From contig CM043960.1 of the NCBI GenBank assembly GCA_014529385.2, positions 23,744,396 through 23,808,395 of the forward strand: 64,000 nt of DNA, given 5' to 3'. The notes under the pieces are model-generated. The model was not told the origin of the DNA and did not search any database. It saw nothing but the letters and a program-made list of their open reading frames with translations. The translations under genes and the position numbers were made by a program. Position 1 is the first letter of the stretch. The number at the start of each line of letters is the position of its first letter. This document shows, piece by piece, positions 11,490 to 21,875 of the stretch. The stretch is from Adiantum capillus-veneris (Eukaryota > Streptophyta > Polypodiopsida > Polypodiales > Pteridaceae).

Positions 11490-12180
11490 TTATGGACGAA
11501 TCTTGCTATTGTGATTCCAAAAGATGATAATTTTACACAGGGCATGTAAATTGAAATCAAAGCTAGCTAGGCTTAAAGGGAAGGGGAAATCATCAAGGAA
11601 AGCTTTAGGATAGAAATCCACATAGTATCTACATCCATCCATAGATGCAGTCTTTGTCGGACCCCATACATCTGTATGTACTAAATCCAATACTATGTAG
11701 AAATCCACATAGTATCTACATCCACCCATAGATGTAGTCTTTGTCGGACCCCATACATATGTATGCACTAAATCCAATGCATTCCTATTTACATGCTTAT
11801 TATGAGAAAAGGATGCTTTTGCTTGATTTCCAAATTGACAAGCTTCACACACTTTTTGCATTTCAGCAACTCAAAACATCGATAAACCTGTAACCATCTC
11901 TTTAGTTTGCATCATTTTTGGCCTTTGCAAATTTACATGACCAATATGTTTGTGCCGAATCTCTATATCTGGAACAACACCCGCACCTCGCAAAAACATT
12001 GAAGCATTCACCTCGGGCACATTTGCATCCAATGTAAACATTCTACCCACTTTCTTTCCTTGCACAATCAGCCTTCCATCCTTCTTATTCTCTTTGACAA
12101 AGAGACCGTCGGAGTAAAACCTAACCTGTAAATCTTACCCAACCATTTGCCCAACAAAAACCAGGCTCTTTGTAATGCTG
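11490..12180 (-). pseudogene. Copia pre-integrase and integrase N-terminus, broken
   Basis: From 12180 downward the translation passes through a typical stretch ahead of the pre-integrase domain, then GRMFTLDANVPEVNASMF and RHKHIGHVNLQRPKMM (the zinc-binding pre-integrase region), then CEACQFGNQAKASFSH, the Cys pair of the same domain. Integrase begins with LDLVHTDVWGPTKTASM, carrying the first catalytic Asp, followed by GGCRYYVDF. The block from the first Asp is duplicated in frame. After KAFLDD the copia match ends, so the other catalytic residues are lost. A stop separates the segments near 11,865. Confidence 0.75.
11611..11784 (-). repeat. 87-bp in-frame duplication inside integrase
   Basis: Copies at 11611-11697 and 11698-11784 differ at a few bases. 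Because 87 is 29 codons, the frame is kept, and the translation contains VLDLVHTDVWGPTK twice. Confidence 0.85.
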
Positions 12181-13366
12181 GGTGGTTGCCTCTTCCTTGG
12201 TCTGCTCCACGACCTATACCACGTCCTCTTCCTCTTTCTTTGTTGTTGAGAAAAGGACCTGTTTAGAATTGTTTCCACCCTATATAGAGGAGTCTTCCTC
12301 AAGTTCATTCTCTTTCACAATCAATAAGGACACCAAATCTGTAAATGATGGAATGTTTTCTCAAAGATGGGTGCCAGTTTTGACCTGATTCAAGACCCAA
12401 AACTCATAGACAAACTTCTACTTTATCATCATCGTCATCATCGATTGTAACACCAATTGATGCAAGTGACTCACATATGCTCTTTATCTTTAGCAAGTAG
12501 TCATTGATGGACAGGGTTTTCTTTTTCACAATATTTAGCCCAGTCTTCAAGTGCATCTTCCTTGCCTTTGTGTTGGTCACATCCAATGACATCAAAATGT
12601 CTCAGCTCAGTGTAGTCCAGTTGTAGTATCACTTGTGAAGATATGTATATCCACCAAGGCGCTCCAATGATGATGACTGTCAGTGATAGTCATCCCAAGA
12701 GTCGTACATGTTGAGCTCTCCCAAAAAACTACATTTTCATGTCGACCTTCATTATTGTGTCGCGCATTTCCACAACCTCTTGGACTGTCCATGCCTCAAA
12801 AGTTTTCTCGACCACCACCTGTATTCTGACCATGATTTTTTTTTCACTATTATGCTTGGTGGTTGCCTCTTCCTCGGTCTCATCCACGACCTATACCATG
12901 TCCTCTTCCTCTTCCTTTGTTGTTAAAAAGGATCTATTTAGAATCGTTTCCACCCTACGTAGAGGAGTCTTCCTCAAGTTCCTTCTCTTCCACAATCAAT
13001 AAGGACACCAGATCTATAAATGATGGATGCCACTTTTGGACTATTTGTATTCAAGACCCAAACCTCATAGACAGACTTCTACTTTATCATCATTATCAAA
13101 TTAACACCAATTGATGCGAGTGACTCACATATGTTCTTCATCTTTAGCAAGTAGTCATTGATAGAAAAGGTTTTCTTCTGCACAATATTCAGCTCAGTCT
13201 TCAACTGCATCTTCCTTGCCTTTGTGTTGGTCACATCCAATGACATCAAAGTGTCTCAGCTCAGTGTAGTCTAGTTGTAGTATCGTTGGTGAAGATGTGT
13301 ATCCACCAAGGCGCACCAATGATGATGACTGTCAGTGATAGTCATCCCAAGAGTTATACATGTTAA
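12181..13366. repeat. Tandem duplication of copia gag-linker DNA, offset 677 bp
   Basis: GGTGGTTGCCTCTTCC at 12181 recurs at 12858, and alignment continues through CTATACCA.GTCCTCTTCC, AGAGGAGTCTTCCTCAAG and the gag segment to GTCATCCCAAGAGT (12690 region versus 13343 region). The offset shrinks from 677 to 652 bp along the copies because of a deletion in copy 2. Confidence 0.85.
12404..12714 (-). pseudogene. Copia gag (UBN2-type) fragment, copy 1
   Basis: The minus strand encodes MMSLDVTNTKARKMHLKTG and KTLSINDYLLKIKSICESLA, the helical core of copia gag (UBN2 family), followed by ASIGVTIDDDDDDK. A CAG-like acidic expansion (six Asp) marks the end. A second copy of the same segment lies at about 13,090-13,366 and carries the same KIKSICES-type region with more damage. 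Neither copy has an intact start. Confidence 0.7.
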
Positions 13367-13463
13367 GCTTAACATCTCAACAATGTGAGACTTGTACATC
13401 CTACCATGCCAACCAAATTTCCAACCATTCAACATCCCCTTATAGTATATCATGGCTAGCCAT

Positions 13464-13860
13464 TCAAAAGTGGTGAAGCTCTCCCTTACAATTATTTGCA
13501 AAATTCTTTGTTGGGGTATCTCTCCACTTTTTGCAAAGTATTTCATGTTCTTCTTGAGTTGAGGCACAAATACAATTAATCATATGGTAGATCATTGATT
13601 GCTCCCAATGAAATCCACAAGATCTTTCTTTATCTAGAATGGACTCCATAGACCCTAAAAAATATACCATTCAAATAGCAAGACAATTAGCATTGGCCTT
13701 GTCCACCATAAATCCCTTGAACTCATGCTATTAAAAACCCAGGCCCTCCACCACGTCATTTAAAATTTTCCAGAATTCAACCTGTGTATAATTATTCTCC
13801 ACTGTGAACACAAGTTGCTACACTCATGAGTTCTCAAAGAAATGGATCATAGACAAGGAT
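13464..13860 (-). pseudogene. Transposase-like remnant (possibly MULE), broken
   Basis: The minus strand reads through short blocks including NDVVEGLGF, EFKGFMVDKANANCLAI, then LDKERSCGFHWEQSMIYHM and HEILCKKWRDTP. The FMVD.A.AN step followed by an ERxCxFHW box resembles MULE-like transposase-derived proteins as I remember them, where the Asp and the Cys/His box fall in the catalytic region. Stops interrupt the frame at least three times. The family assignment is tentative; it is not part of the adjoining copia gag. Confidence 0.35.
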
Positions 13861-14280
13861 AGACATTGTAGGCCACCCTTGTACTCTATGTACATGATCA
13901 AAGTGAGCCCACATGCTCTTTAAGTTACCACCTTCTTTTAACCAATTCTACACCATTGCATTGACCAATTGACACTTAAAAATATGTCACTGTTTGTGAA
14001 CTTGCTAGCTCACTAGGAAACAATACACTATGCACAAATGGATATCTTCATTTACTTTTCAACTCCAAAACTACCTCAAGACACTTTGAGGTTATAATAT
14101 TTTATTTTTTAGCGGCCTCCAAACTCCTTTAATCCTATGTTTATTAGACAAAGGAGTTATTACTCCTAGCATGTATACAAATTCTTTGTCATCAATATTG
14201 CTCATTACACAAATAGATTCATAGTAAATAAGCTTTTTCATATCGAAACTCTTGGGTTGTATTTCTCTCAAGCTATTTTT

Positions 14281-14490
14281 CTAGCCTCTTGCAAAGAATT
14301 GTGAGGTCCCTTCCCCTTTAACATATCCATTTGGAAATAGGAGGGTACCTAACAGGTCACTAGGCCCTAATCGATTGAGAAAATCATACTCAAAATAGAC
14401 AAGATTTCTAATGGACAGCCTCTCGTCACCAAGTAACTTGAGTCCAAGCCATTTAAAAGGTTTCCTAGCCCTGTCTTGTAGGGAAAGCAT
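14281..14490 (-). CDS. Hypothetical 69-residue ORF
   Basis: The ORF begins MLSLQDRARKPFKWLGLKL and ends with GEGTSQFFARG. Composition is protein-like, with a basic N-terminus, and the frame continues upstream without a start. No family was recognised. It may be a fragment of a retroelement. Confidence 0.2.
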   Translation of the reverse strand: MLSLQDRARKPFKWLGLKLLGDERLSIRNLVYFEYDFLNRLGPSDLLGTLLFPNGYVKGEGTSQFFARG

Positions 14491-15337
14491 GAACTAACAC
14501 AATAATCTAATGTTCCTAATTCTCACCTTCCAAAAGAAAGAAACCCCAAATGCCTTTTTCCCCATAATTTTCAAAGGCACGTATAATTTGGGACTTCTCG
14601 ACTCTTGGCACACTGAGTCTCTAGTTTTACTTCTTCTATCAATGAGGAGTGGAGAGTTTCTTGACTAATCGCGACCACCCATCCTTGACTGGCAACCTGA
14701 GCCAGTCTTCACTTTCCACTCCCACACTCACACTTTGTTTTGCTTGTTTTCTAATTACTACAACATGATTGTTCATACACAAAGTTTTTTTTTTTGGTTT
14801 CTATCACAAGTTTGATATGATAGCCCTTCAACCATTATCAAATCAGCACCAAGACACTCTTTCCTAGAACAAAAACAACATACGACTCTTCTTCATTGAA
14901 ATATCCAAACCCCAAGAGTTTACTCCTCTTGGTGAGAGTTTATTTCTCTCGGTGTCTTTAGTTGCCCATAAATTGTCATGCAACCTGTGTACAAACCCGC
15001 AATGACTATTTTGCAACCAGGGCACCAATCCACAACATTATCTTGCATTCTGGGCACCAACCCGCAAGATGTGTGCAACCATATGCACTGCTTTAGCGTT
15101 CACTCCGCTAAGCTCTCCTCCCTGGATATCAAAGGGAATTTTGACTATATCAGTATAGGATTTTTGAATAAAGAAGATTTGAGAGTTCTTCTACTAGGAA
15201 AACATTTCTTTCCTATGACCAAACAGACTACTTTCCAAACAATCTTTCCCTATTAATACAACTTAAGAAAATCAACACGTTCAATTGATGCGGTTTCGAA
15301 TTAGGGATGACCCAATGTTTAGGTTGTCTTCCCCTTC
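14491..15337. other. Noncoding stretch, nothing recognised
   Basis: Ordinary AT-rich DNA. A weakly repeated phrase (CAACC.GTG...ACAA.CCCGCAA) occurs around 14,980-15,080. The 92-codon plus-strand ORF in this stretch has no recognisable motif. Confidence 0.3.
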
Positions 15338-15523
15338 CTATTTACTCATGATGTAAGGAACAAAAAAGAAATTTCCTATTTGTTCTTGAGAAATAACATC
15401 ACTTTGTGGGATAAAGGGTACATCCTCATTCATCAGGGCCTTTCTTTTGCCTTTACCATCACTGATTCCGGCTTCGTGATCATGTGATCCACCATAGCAA
15501 GTTCTCTTGGGTGCCATCCCCAC
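15338..15523 (-). CDS. Short ORF starting MGMAPKRT
   Basis: A 61-codon minus-strand ORF with a basic, Gly-rich N-terminal half (KGKRKAL) and no known domain. Like the ORF at 4010-4156 it contains MAPKRT at the start, and it lies about 730 bp downstream (minus sense) of a TATATAAAG box at 16255-16264, with a 38-bp tandem repeat between. It could be the first coding exon or gag start of a repeated minus-strand element. Confidence 0.25.
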   Translation of the reverse strand: MGMAPKRTCYGGSHDHEAGISDGKGKRKALMNEDVPFIPQSDVISQEQIGNFFFVPYIMSK

Positions 15524-15983
15524 TACTAGATACTTAGCTTAACTTGAGAAGTTGTAAGATAAAGTATAAGGATCCAATGGAAGTAGGGTAAATGATTATA
15601 AGTTTTTTAATTCCAAAACATATAGGGTTACTCTACACATTAAACCAAAAACATGTACTCTCCTAATCCTATCATAATTTTATGATAAACATGCATTATA
15701 ACCTATACACTAATCACATGATTAATCACTTATATCTACTTGCAAGAAAAGTCCATTATTTTAGTCGGACAATTTTTTGAATATGATTAGCTAATTCATG
15801 CAAGCATCTAGGTTACATTGATGAATAATTGTGCATGCAGTCAACACAAATGATTATGTAGTCAAGCAAAGAGGCCTTCATTACTTTGTAATGTAGAGGA
15901 ATTACCATAAAATAGGTATAATGATTGTTGATTTCCAATTGAAGATAGGTTAATAAGAGTATAGAATTTGATAATAGACTAGA

Positions 15984-16080
15984 AATTGGAAAGGATTCCA
16001 ATTGAATGATAAGATGGTAGGAATTGGAAAGGATTCCAATTGAATGATAATATGGCAGCAATTGGAAAGGATTCCAATTA
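15984..16080. repeat. 38-bp tandem repeat with internal dyad, three copies
   Basis: Units start at 15984, 16022 and 16060. Each begins AATTGGAAAGGATTCCAATT, an inverted repeat (AATTGGA/TCCAATT), followed by GAATGATAA.ATGG. The copies differ at two or three positions. Confidence 0.9.
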
Positions 16081-16254
16081 AGAGAAGAGATTGATAATAA
16101 ATTGATTGAATAATAGATTGACATTACCCAAATGTGCTTTGGAGTTATTGATCTATCAAAGCTTCGATGCCGTAGTACCAAGTTGTTTGTCACAACAGCA
16201 GAGCTCTCTTCTCCCAAGTGTGTTCAAGTGTGTGTAAAACTGAGTGGGAATGCC

Positions 16255-16264
16255 CTTTATATAG
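16255..16264 (-). promoter_or_regulatory. TATA box on the minus strand
   Basis: The minus strand reads CTATATAAAG, preceded (minus sense) by a GC-richer stretch and followed by a leader-like region with GAGAGCTCTG. It is a plausible core promoter for minus-strand transcription towards the ORF at 15523. No matching LTR copy was found. Confidence 0.4.
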
Positions 16265-16730
16265 AGTTTGGAGGTTACTTGGTGCACAAATCAGCCCCAT
16301 ACCTCCCCTACTCGCCCCCTCTTGCTAAAAGCATGTGTAGAGGTGTCACAAGCTCCCAGTTATTCATTAGAGGTGTCTCTCTTTACCCTTTTGAATGATA
16401 CACCTCATGTAGTAGCCCCATGCTCATAGCTGAAAGTTGGTATTAAAAGACAAGCTTGAGGATGACAAGTTAAGGTGTCAAATGCACACACCTACTATAT
16501 TTAGCAATTTTTGGAGTAGACAACTATTTTTATGAAAATTCAGATTGTGGTAGATTTTGACGAGAAGGTCGCGTGTATGTGGGTATAAGCACCTCAAAAC
16601 TTTCTATTTTTGGACAAAAACAACAAAAAAGTTTAAATTTTATTTTTTAGAATCTTACAACAATATATTTATCATTAGCTCATCAGAGGTGGAAAAACTA
16701 TAAAAAATAGTAATTTTTATTTATGACTAG

Positions 16731-16955
16731 TGTTGGAATTAGGGTTGCAGAGAAACGCACACAGCTTGGAGAAGACGAAGGAAGCTCAGGGCACACAATA
16801 GAGAGTGTATTACTTAGTGTGCAATAGAAAGATAGATAGCCCTAGAGTGATGGGCGTATATACAATGCACGAGGGAAAAAACCTCCTAAAGAGCAAAAAA
16901 TGGCCCACGGTCCTAGTGTGTTCACACACATCACTACCACATGTATATGGTAACA
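16731..16955 (-). repeat. 3' LTR of the deleted copia
   Basis: On the plus strand it reads TGTTGGAATTAGGGTTGCAG...GGTAACA and matches 18853-19080. A minus-strand TATA-like GTATATAC lies at 16856-16863. Confidence 0.93.
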
Positions 16956-16966
16956 AATCCCCCCTG
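16956..16966 (-). other. Polypurine tract of the deleted copia
   Basis: The minus strand reads CAGGGGGGATT immediately before the LTR terminus TGTTACC, the expected place and composition for plus-strand priming. Confidence 0.85.
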
Positions 16967-17040
16967 GAGTGATGCGGTGAACGAGAGCTAGCACATGAGT
17001 AAAGGGAAGTGCCATGCCTTGAGGACATGATCAATCCACA

Positions 17041-17458
17041 AAGGGGAGTAAGCCCAAAGCTTCGCGGAAAGCTTCAAGCTTCTCACGAGACAATGCCTTT
17101 GTGAAAAGATCTACAAGGTTGTCCTATGTTGGCACATAAGCCAAGCATCTGTCGTTCACAAATTTGACTACAAGTCCAAGTCTAGCAAGTGTGGATACAG
17201 ACAAAATATTCTTCTTGATCCCAGGTACATAAAGTTCATCAACAAGTGTGAAAGAACTGCCATTTGCAGCAGTAAGCACAATCTTTCCAACCCCTGAACC
17301 AGATAAGAGGCATTGTTGGCCCAAGTGATTGAATTCCCATGAGGGACAGACTCAAGAGAGGTGAAAAATTCACAATGTGAGGTAATGTGCTTTGTAGCAC
17401 CACTGTCATAATACCACACGTGAATCTGCAGCAATTGACATGCATGCATCATGGACAA
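17041..17458 (-). pseudogene. Protease fused to RNase H C-terminus by internal deletion
   Basis: The minus strand encodes the protease region WYYDSGATKHITSHCEFF, with the catalytic DSG, continuing through ANGSSFTLVDELYVPGIKKN and ILSVSTLARLGLVVKFVND. Straight after this comes, past an in-frame TAG, DNLVDLFTKALSREKLEAF and REALGLL, the usual C-terminal end of copia RNase H. Everything between (pre-integrase, integrase, RT and most of RNase H) is missing, with a junction near 17,125-17,155. One frame change lies inside the protease near 17,300. The product could not support retrotransposition alone. Confidence 0.85.
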
Positions 17459-18511
17459 CAGGATTGTAAGTGCACTCTACACTAAAAGCCCATTCTACAT
17501 CAACATCAGCATCACAGTCTCCTTTCACAGAAGACTCAACAATGGCCGCATTTGTAGTGGAACCAGCATTTGCAGTGGAACCACCCTCTTTCTTCTTAGC
17601 CTCTTTGGCCTTCAACTTAGGAAACGACTTGATCAAGTCATCATTAGCTTTACAATAATGGCAACGCATCTTCTTTTTTCCCTTATCACACAAGAATTTC
17701 AAGAAAATTTGCTTCCAGCAGAATCATTAGGAACATAATTTTTTCCACTCACAACAGAACCATAAGAAGTGGTTGCATTGCTGCTACCACCCTTTCTTTG
17801 AGAAGAAATAAGAGCTTGTTCAACTTCACGCTACCTAGTCCTGTTTTTTCTGAAAAGTGACTCTTGCAATAGCAATGTGCATAATGCCTCAAACTTGACA
17901 ACTTCAGGATTTCCTTAGGTCATAAGTCTCCAAGTACTAGCAAAAGTCTCGTAAGAATCTGGTAAGGCATCAAGAACAGTTTGCACAAGGGAACTATCTG
18001 AAATGACTTCACCTGTAGAAATAAGTTGCTCATTGATATCCTTGGCACCAGCAAGGAAAGTGTCCATATCATCTTCCTCATGCATAATCTTCAATTCCAG
18101 CTCTTTATGCAACAAAGAAATTTTAGCCTCATTGTGGCTTGCATAAAGACCTGCTAGAATATGCCAAGCCAGTTTTGCAGATTTCACTGAACAAATGTGA
18201 GGAGTAATGGTGCGCTTCACAGACAACACAATCAATGCATGAGCATGCGCATCCTTTACATCCCAACGAGCTTGTTCTACCATAGGCAAAACAACTCTAA
18301 TAACACCAATCCTTGCAGCAAGAACTGCAACATCCTCAACATCGCCTACATCCTCAGAACTAGGATGTACATCAATGCCCTGCACAATATTCTAGACGCA
18401 CTTTGACACAAGAACATGTTGCATCATGTAAGCCCACTTAGGGTATTTGTCCCCATCCAATCTGTCCTCAGCAGCAAACATCTTGAACACATCTGTGTTG
18501 TTGTCAGCCAT
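17459..18511 (-). pseudogene. Copia gag with damaged zinc knuckle
   Basis: The natural start is ATG at 18511 (MADNNTDVFKMFAAEDRLDG), soon followed by YPKWAYMMQHVL, a typical gag N-terminus. A TAG at 18394-18392 breaks codon 40, after which the same frame runs to TAA at 17917-17915 through the UBN2 helices (KSAKLAWHILAGLYASHNEA, LDALPDSYETFAST). The nucleocapsid part (17406-17702) reads CHYCKANDDLIKSFPKLK: compared with C-x2-C-x4-H-x4-C both the His and the last Cys are replaced, so zinc binding should be lost. A Thr/Ala-rich linker then leads to protease. Confidence 0.85.
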
Positions 18512-18838
18512 GGAAAATGCTGGAAATGAGGAGAAACTGAGTGAGACCAACATGTGCTATATATAGCACAACCCGTAGTAGGTTGTACGGGACCTATTAT
18601 GCAGTATTTGGAACTGTTTTTTTTTTTTTTTTAAAATGACAAAATTGCTTGCGTAGACCTAGCTGTAGTGGAAACGGAGGCTGAAATGAGCCCGAATCAG
18701 AAATCTGAGTAGACTTAGCTCTACAAGCACACCCAAAAAAATTTTCAACCTGTGAACGCTCGCCAATGCTCACAGAAATTGGAGAAAGTGAACAGGTGTG
18801 TGTTGCTGCTGGCAACTAAGCCCGAGAGGACGGCACCT

Positions 18839-18850
18839 GCTCTGATACCA
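18839..18850 (-). other. PBS complementary to initiator tRNA-Met
   Basis: The minus strand reads TGGTATCAGAGC two bases after the LTR end, the standard copia primer binding site. Confidence 0.95.
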
Positions 18851-18852
18851 AT

Positions 18853-19080
18853 TGTTGGAATTAGGGTTGCAGAGAAATGTACACAGCTTGGAGAAGATGA
18901 AGGAATCTCAAGTCACACAATAGAGATGGTATTACTTAGTGTGCAATAGTAAGATAGATAGCCCTAGAGTGATGGGCATATATACAATGCACAGGGAAAA
19001 AATATCCTAAAGAGTGAAAAAATGCCCCGGCGATCCTAGTGCATGAATACACACATCATTACCACATGTATATTGTAACA
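18853..19080 (-). repeat. 5' LTR of the deleted copia
   Basis: Matches 16731-16955 end to end with scattered substitutions and small indels, and ends in TTGTAACA directly before the ACTAG duplication. Confidence 0.93.
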
Positions 19081-21862
19081 ACTAGAATGGCATGATATGT
19101 ATTCCTTTACATTGGAATCCCCTCTCCAAGGGTGGCAGAGACCTTACAAGAATCACTACTGCATGTAATATTAATCTTTGTCCACATATGGCTATCATGT
19201 AGTGTATCCATTTCACTCATCCCTTTGAATGATTTGAAGGTGGTAGCTCAAATGCAATATAATCATCATAATGAATTGGAATCTCATTAATTTCAAATAT
19301 CTTAGATGCTTCTCAAAGAGCTGTGAAAAGTTTCTTTGGATGGATGTTTTTTATCGTGTCAATTAGGCTAAGCTATTTTCATTCTCCATCATCCAAAGAT
19401 ATTTGATTGAATCTACTTCTTGATTGGCTTGTAGGACTGGAACATTTCTTGATCTAGACTATAAAATTTCTCTCCATCAACACCCTACATAGACTCTATT
19501 TTAATCCCTTCTATCGACAAAGAGAGAGGGTGCAATATTTTTTACCTATTTTAGGTCCAAAGATAGTGATGTGTCTCTCTATGGTACTTCTACCAAAATC
19601 ATGCTTGGATAAGACAATTGCAAAGTATGTGTACTAGCAAAGATAGTTAAGTAGTTGAAAAATCAATAATAAAATGGGATTAAAAGAGTAGGAGACGCAG
19701 TAACAATATGGAGTTAACAGACTAGGAGATGCATGTAGTAGAAGAGAAGTAATAATATAGTCTAGAAAAAGGAATGCACTATGGAAAGAGACAATATTGA
19801 GAGATAAACAGTTGGATAGCGGGAGTGATTAAAACAAGTTACACAAATTAAATCTAAGGATGGCTCTTATATATATATATATATATATATTGATGTGCCA
19901 AATATATATTTAAGATAAGAACTATATTTTTAAAGTCAAAATATATGTTTCATTGGTGGCATTTCATCAAAATTTTCATAGGCAATGATTGTTTGAAATC
20001 TCTAGTTTACCTCATCTTTTGGCAAAAGGTACGATACAAGATTAATTTAAATAAATGCATCCATTTACAATATAATTTAACTAATTCTAGTACTATTGCT
20101 TCAATACATTATCTCTTTAATGCTATCACTATAGCAATATAGAAAACCAATCACTTTCATATTCACTTCAGGACTAAAACCTTTGGTATCCAAAAAATAG
20201 AAGCCAATTGTTGTAGATGTGTGAGTTACAACATTGAGCAATTGAAGATGGCCCTAGGAAGGAGCTCACATGCATGCCAACAACCTCGAAGTGGAAGGCC
20301 TCTAGTCAAATATGATTTTCCAACTTTGTCTACGTTATTTGAAGAATACTTTCACATGTGCTCCTTAGCTTTGCACAAATTGACTCCTTGGGAGATGGAG
20401 AATTGTGCATGGTGGATTGATATGGATGGAGGAAATTTCCTTGTGTGAGAAAAGGAGCTTCACAAATCCATGAGTAATGATTCTTTAAAAGATTGAGAGC
20501 CTCCATCCACCAAGACTAGTGAAGGTATACTACAACGAGTATTGTGTGTGCTTTAAGTGTATTGATCTTGTGAATATTACATTTTCATCAATGTATTTTG
20601 CACCATTCAGATGACTCTTATTCTATCAAAGGAAAGGGAACAATTGTTGAGAGTGTTGATGATCAATTATCACCCAGTGATTTAGGTAGCAATGTCTCTA
20701 TCTAGTGCCTACACTTAGAGGGCTAGAGACCTTTCTTCTTGGTTTATTTTTCTTTTTCTCAATAATTTCATTGTTGTTATAGTGGTTTGTGTATAGTATG
20801 CTAAAAAAGATACTTGGAATCTTTTATGGAAGAAAAACTGCCATATGCTACATTATTATCAGGTGTAAAGTACACTTGGTTTGCCAGACTAGTGTTTATA
20901 CGCCTTGTATCTACGTTGCCATGGTGTACCAAGTATCAGCTAATGATTAGGGGCATCAGAGTGTATTACAAAGAGATTATGGGGACATGTGTATCTATTG
21001 ATGTGTATCATGAGCTGCACATAACCTTTAACAATATTGACAGTCCCAATATTAGCGGGTTGCCGTGATGAACTTTTGTAGCATAGCTATCTGGCAGTAA
21101 CATAATGTCAATACTCAGATAAGTGACTTGGGATGGGCACAGAGACAAATTGAGGTTTTCAATCTCACGAAGTGAACGTACAAAACTACGCAATCGACTA
21201 CTATAGAAAATCTATCATCTCTAGTCCAAAAATCTACTTATGTCCAGTCTCACTGCCCTAGGTCATCACGCCTTTTGGACATCCAAACAGAGTTGGAATG
21301 CAATGAAACTTAAGGAGGAGTATTACAACACCTAAGGGCACAATCCTACCAAGTTCTATTGTTATCAAAGGAGGAACCAAAATCACGATCCATCCTAAAA
21401 AATGTGCAAAAAATTGCAATATAACTATTCAAAAGGATAGCTCTACGGCTTAGAAACACTCTTCTAAGGTCAAAACATAAAAAAATAACCATTTTAGCAC
21501 TCAAATAAATTCATTTATCTCACAAACAGGTTGTCCGAACAATGAGAAATAATGATTACAAGTTGTAGTAGAGTTGTAGCTTATAGTTGACGTCCAAAAA
21601 CTCCTTACAGTTGATGATAATGTTACTCTAAAAAGTAGGAGTTTTGACCCAAAGACCTGGGATCCTTTCCCATGGACATTGGCCACTTTACAAGGTTTGT
21701 AGGTTTTGAGCGAAAATATTAGAGAATAATAGGCTTTGTGAATACACTTCAAGAATCATTACTTTCTAATTACAAGGCTTCTTTGGAAAAAAGATAGAGT
21801 ACAATGAAGTGTGACTTGTAGTAGCCGGCTCTTTGGGTGCTCATCCACTGCATCCTCCAAAC
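19081..21862. other. Noncoding stretch; right part may be a minus-strand LTR
   Basis: Apart from an (AT)n run at about 19,868-19,891, nothing is recognisable up to about 20.6 kb; the 75-codon ORF at 20221-20448 has no known motif. The right part, ending at 21863, may be the 3' LTR of the minus-strand element carrying the long coiled-coil ORF, because its edge reads TGTTTGGAGG on the minus strand just after a polypurine tract. Its far end and a partner LTR were not found. Confidence 0.35.
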
Positions 21863-21875
21863 ATTCCCCCCTTCC
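21863..21875 (-). other. Polypurine tract and possible LTR edge
   Basis: The minus strand reads AGGAAGGGGGGAA then TGTTTGGAGG. This is the arrangement PPT then LTR start, at the 3' end of the coiled-coil ORF region. It suggests that ORF belongs to the internal region of a minus-strand LTR element. Confidence 0.45.

Larger units (their letters stand above)
11490..13366 (-). mobile_element. Decayed Ty1/copia remnant (gag to start of integrase)
   Basis: Reading the minus strand, the order is gag (UBN2-type), Gly/Arg-rich linker, pre-integrase domain, then the first part of integrase, after which homology stops. RT and RNase H are absent and no LTRs were found. The gag-linker part is duplicated with a 677-bp offset. 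Stops and shifts are frequent, so this is an old, dead 5' half. Confidence 0.75.
16731..19080 (-). mobile_element. Non-autonomous Ty1/copia deletion derivative
   Basis: LTRs of 225 and 228 bp bound this 2,350-bp element, each with TG...CA ends. It is flanked by the perfect 5-bp target duplication ACTAG (16726-16730 and 19081-19085). On the minus strand a tRNA-iMet PBS (18839-18850) follows the 5' LTR and a polypurine tract (16956-16966) precedes the 3' LTR. Inside are gag, a damaged zinc knuckle, protease, and then directly the C-terminal end of RNase H. Integrase and RT are deleted. The two LTRs differ at roughly a tenth of positions by eye. Confidence 0.93.
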
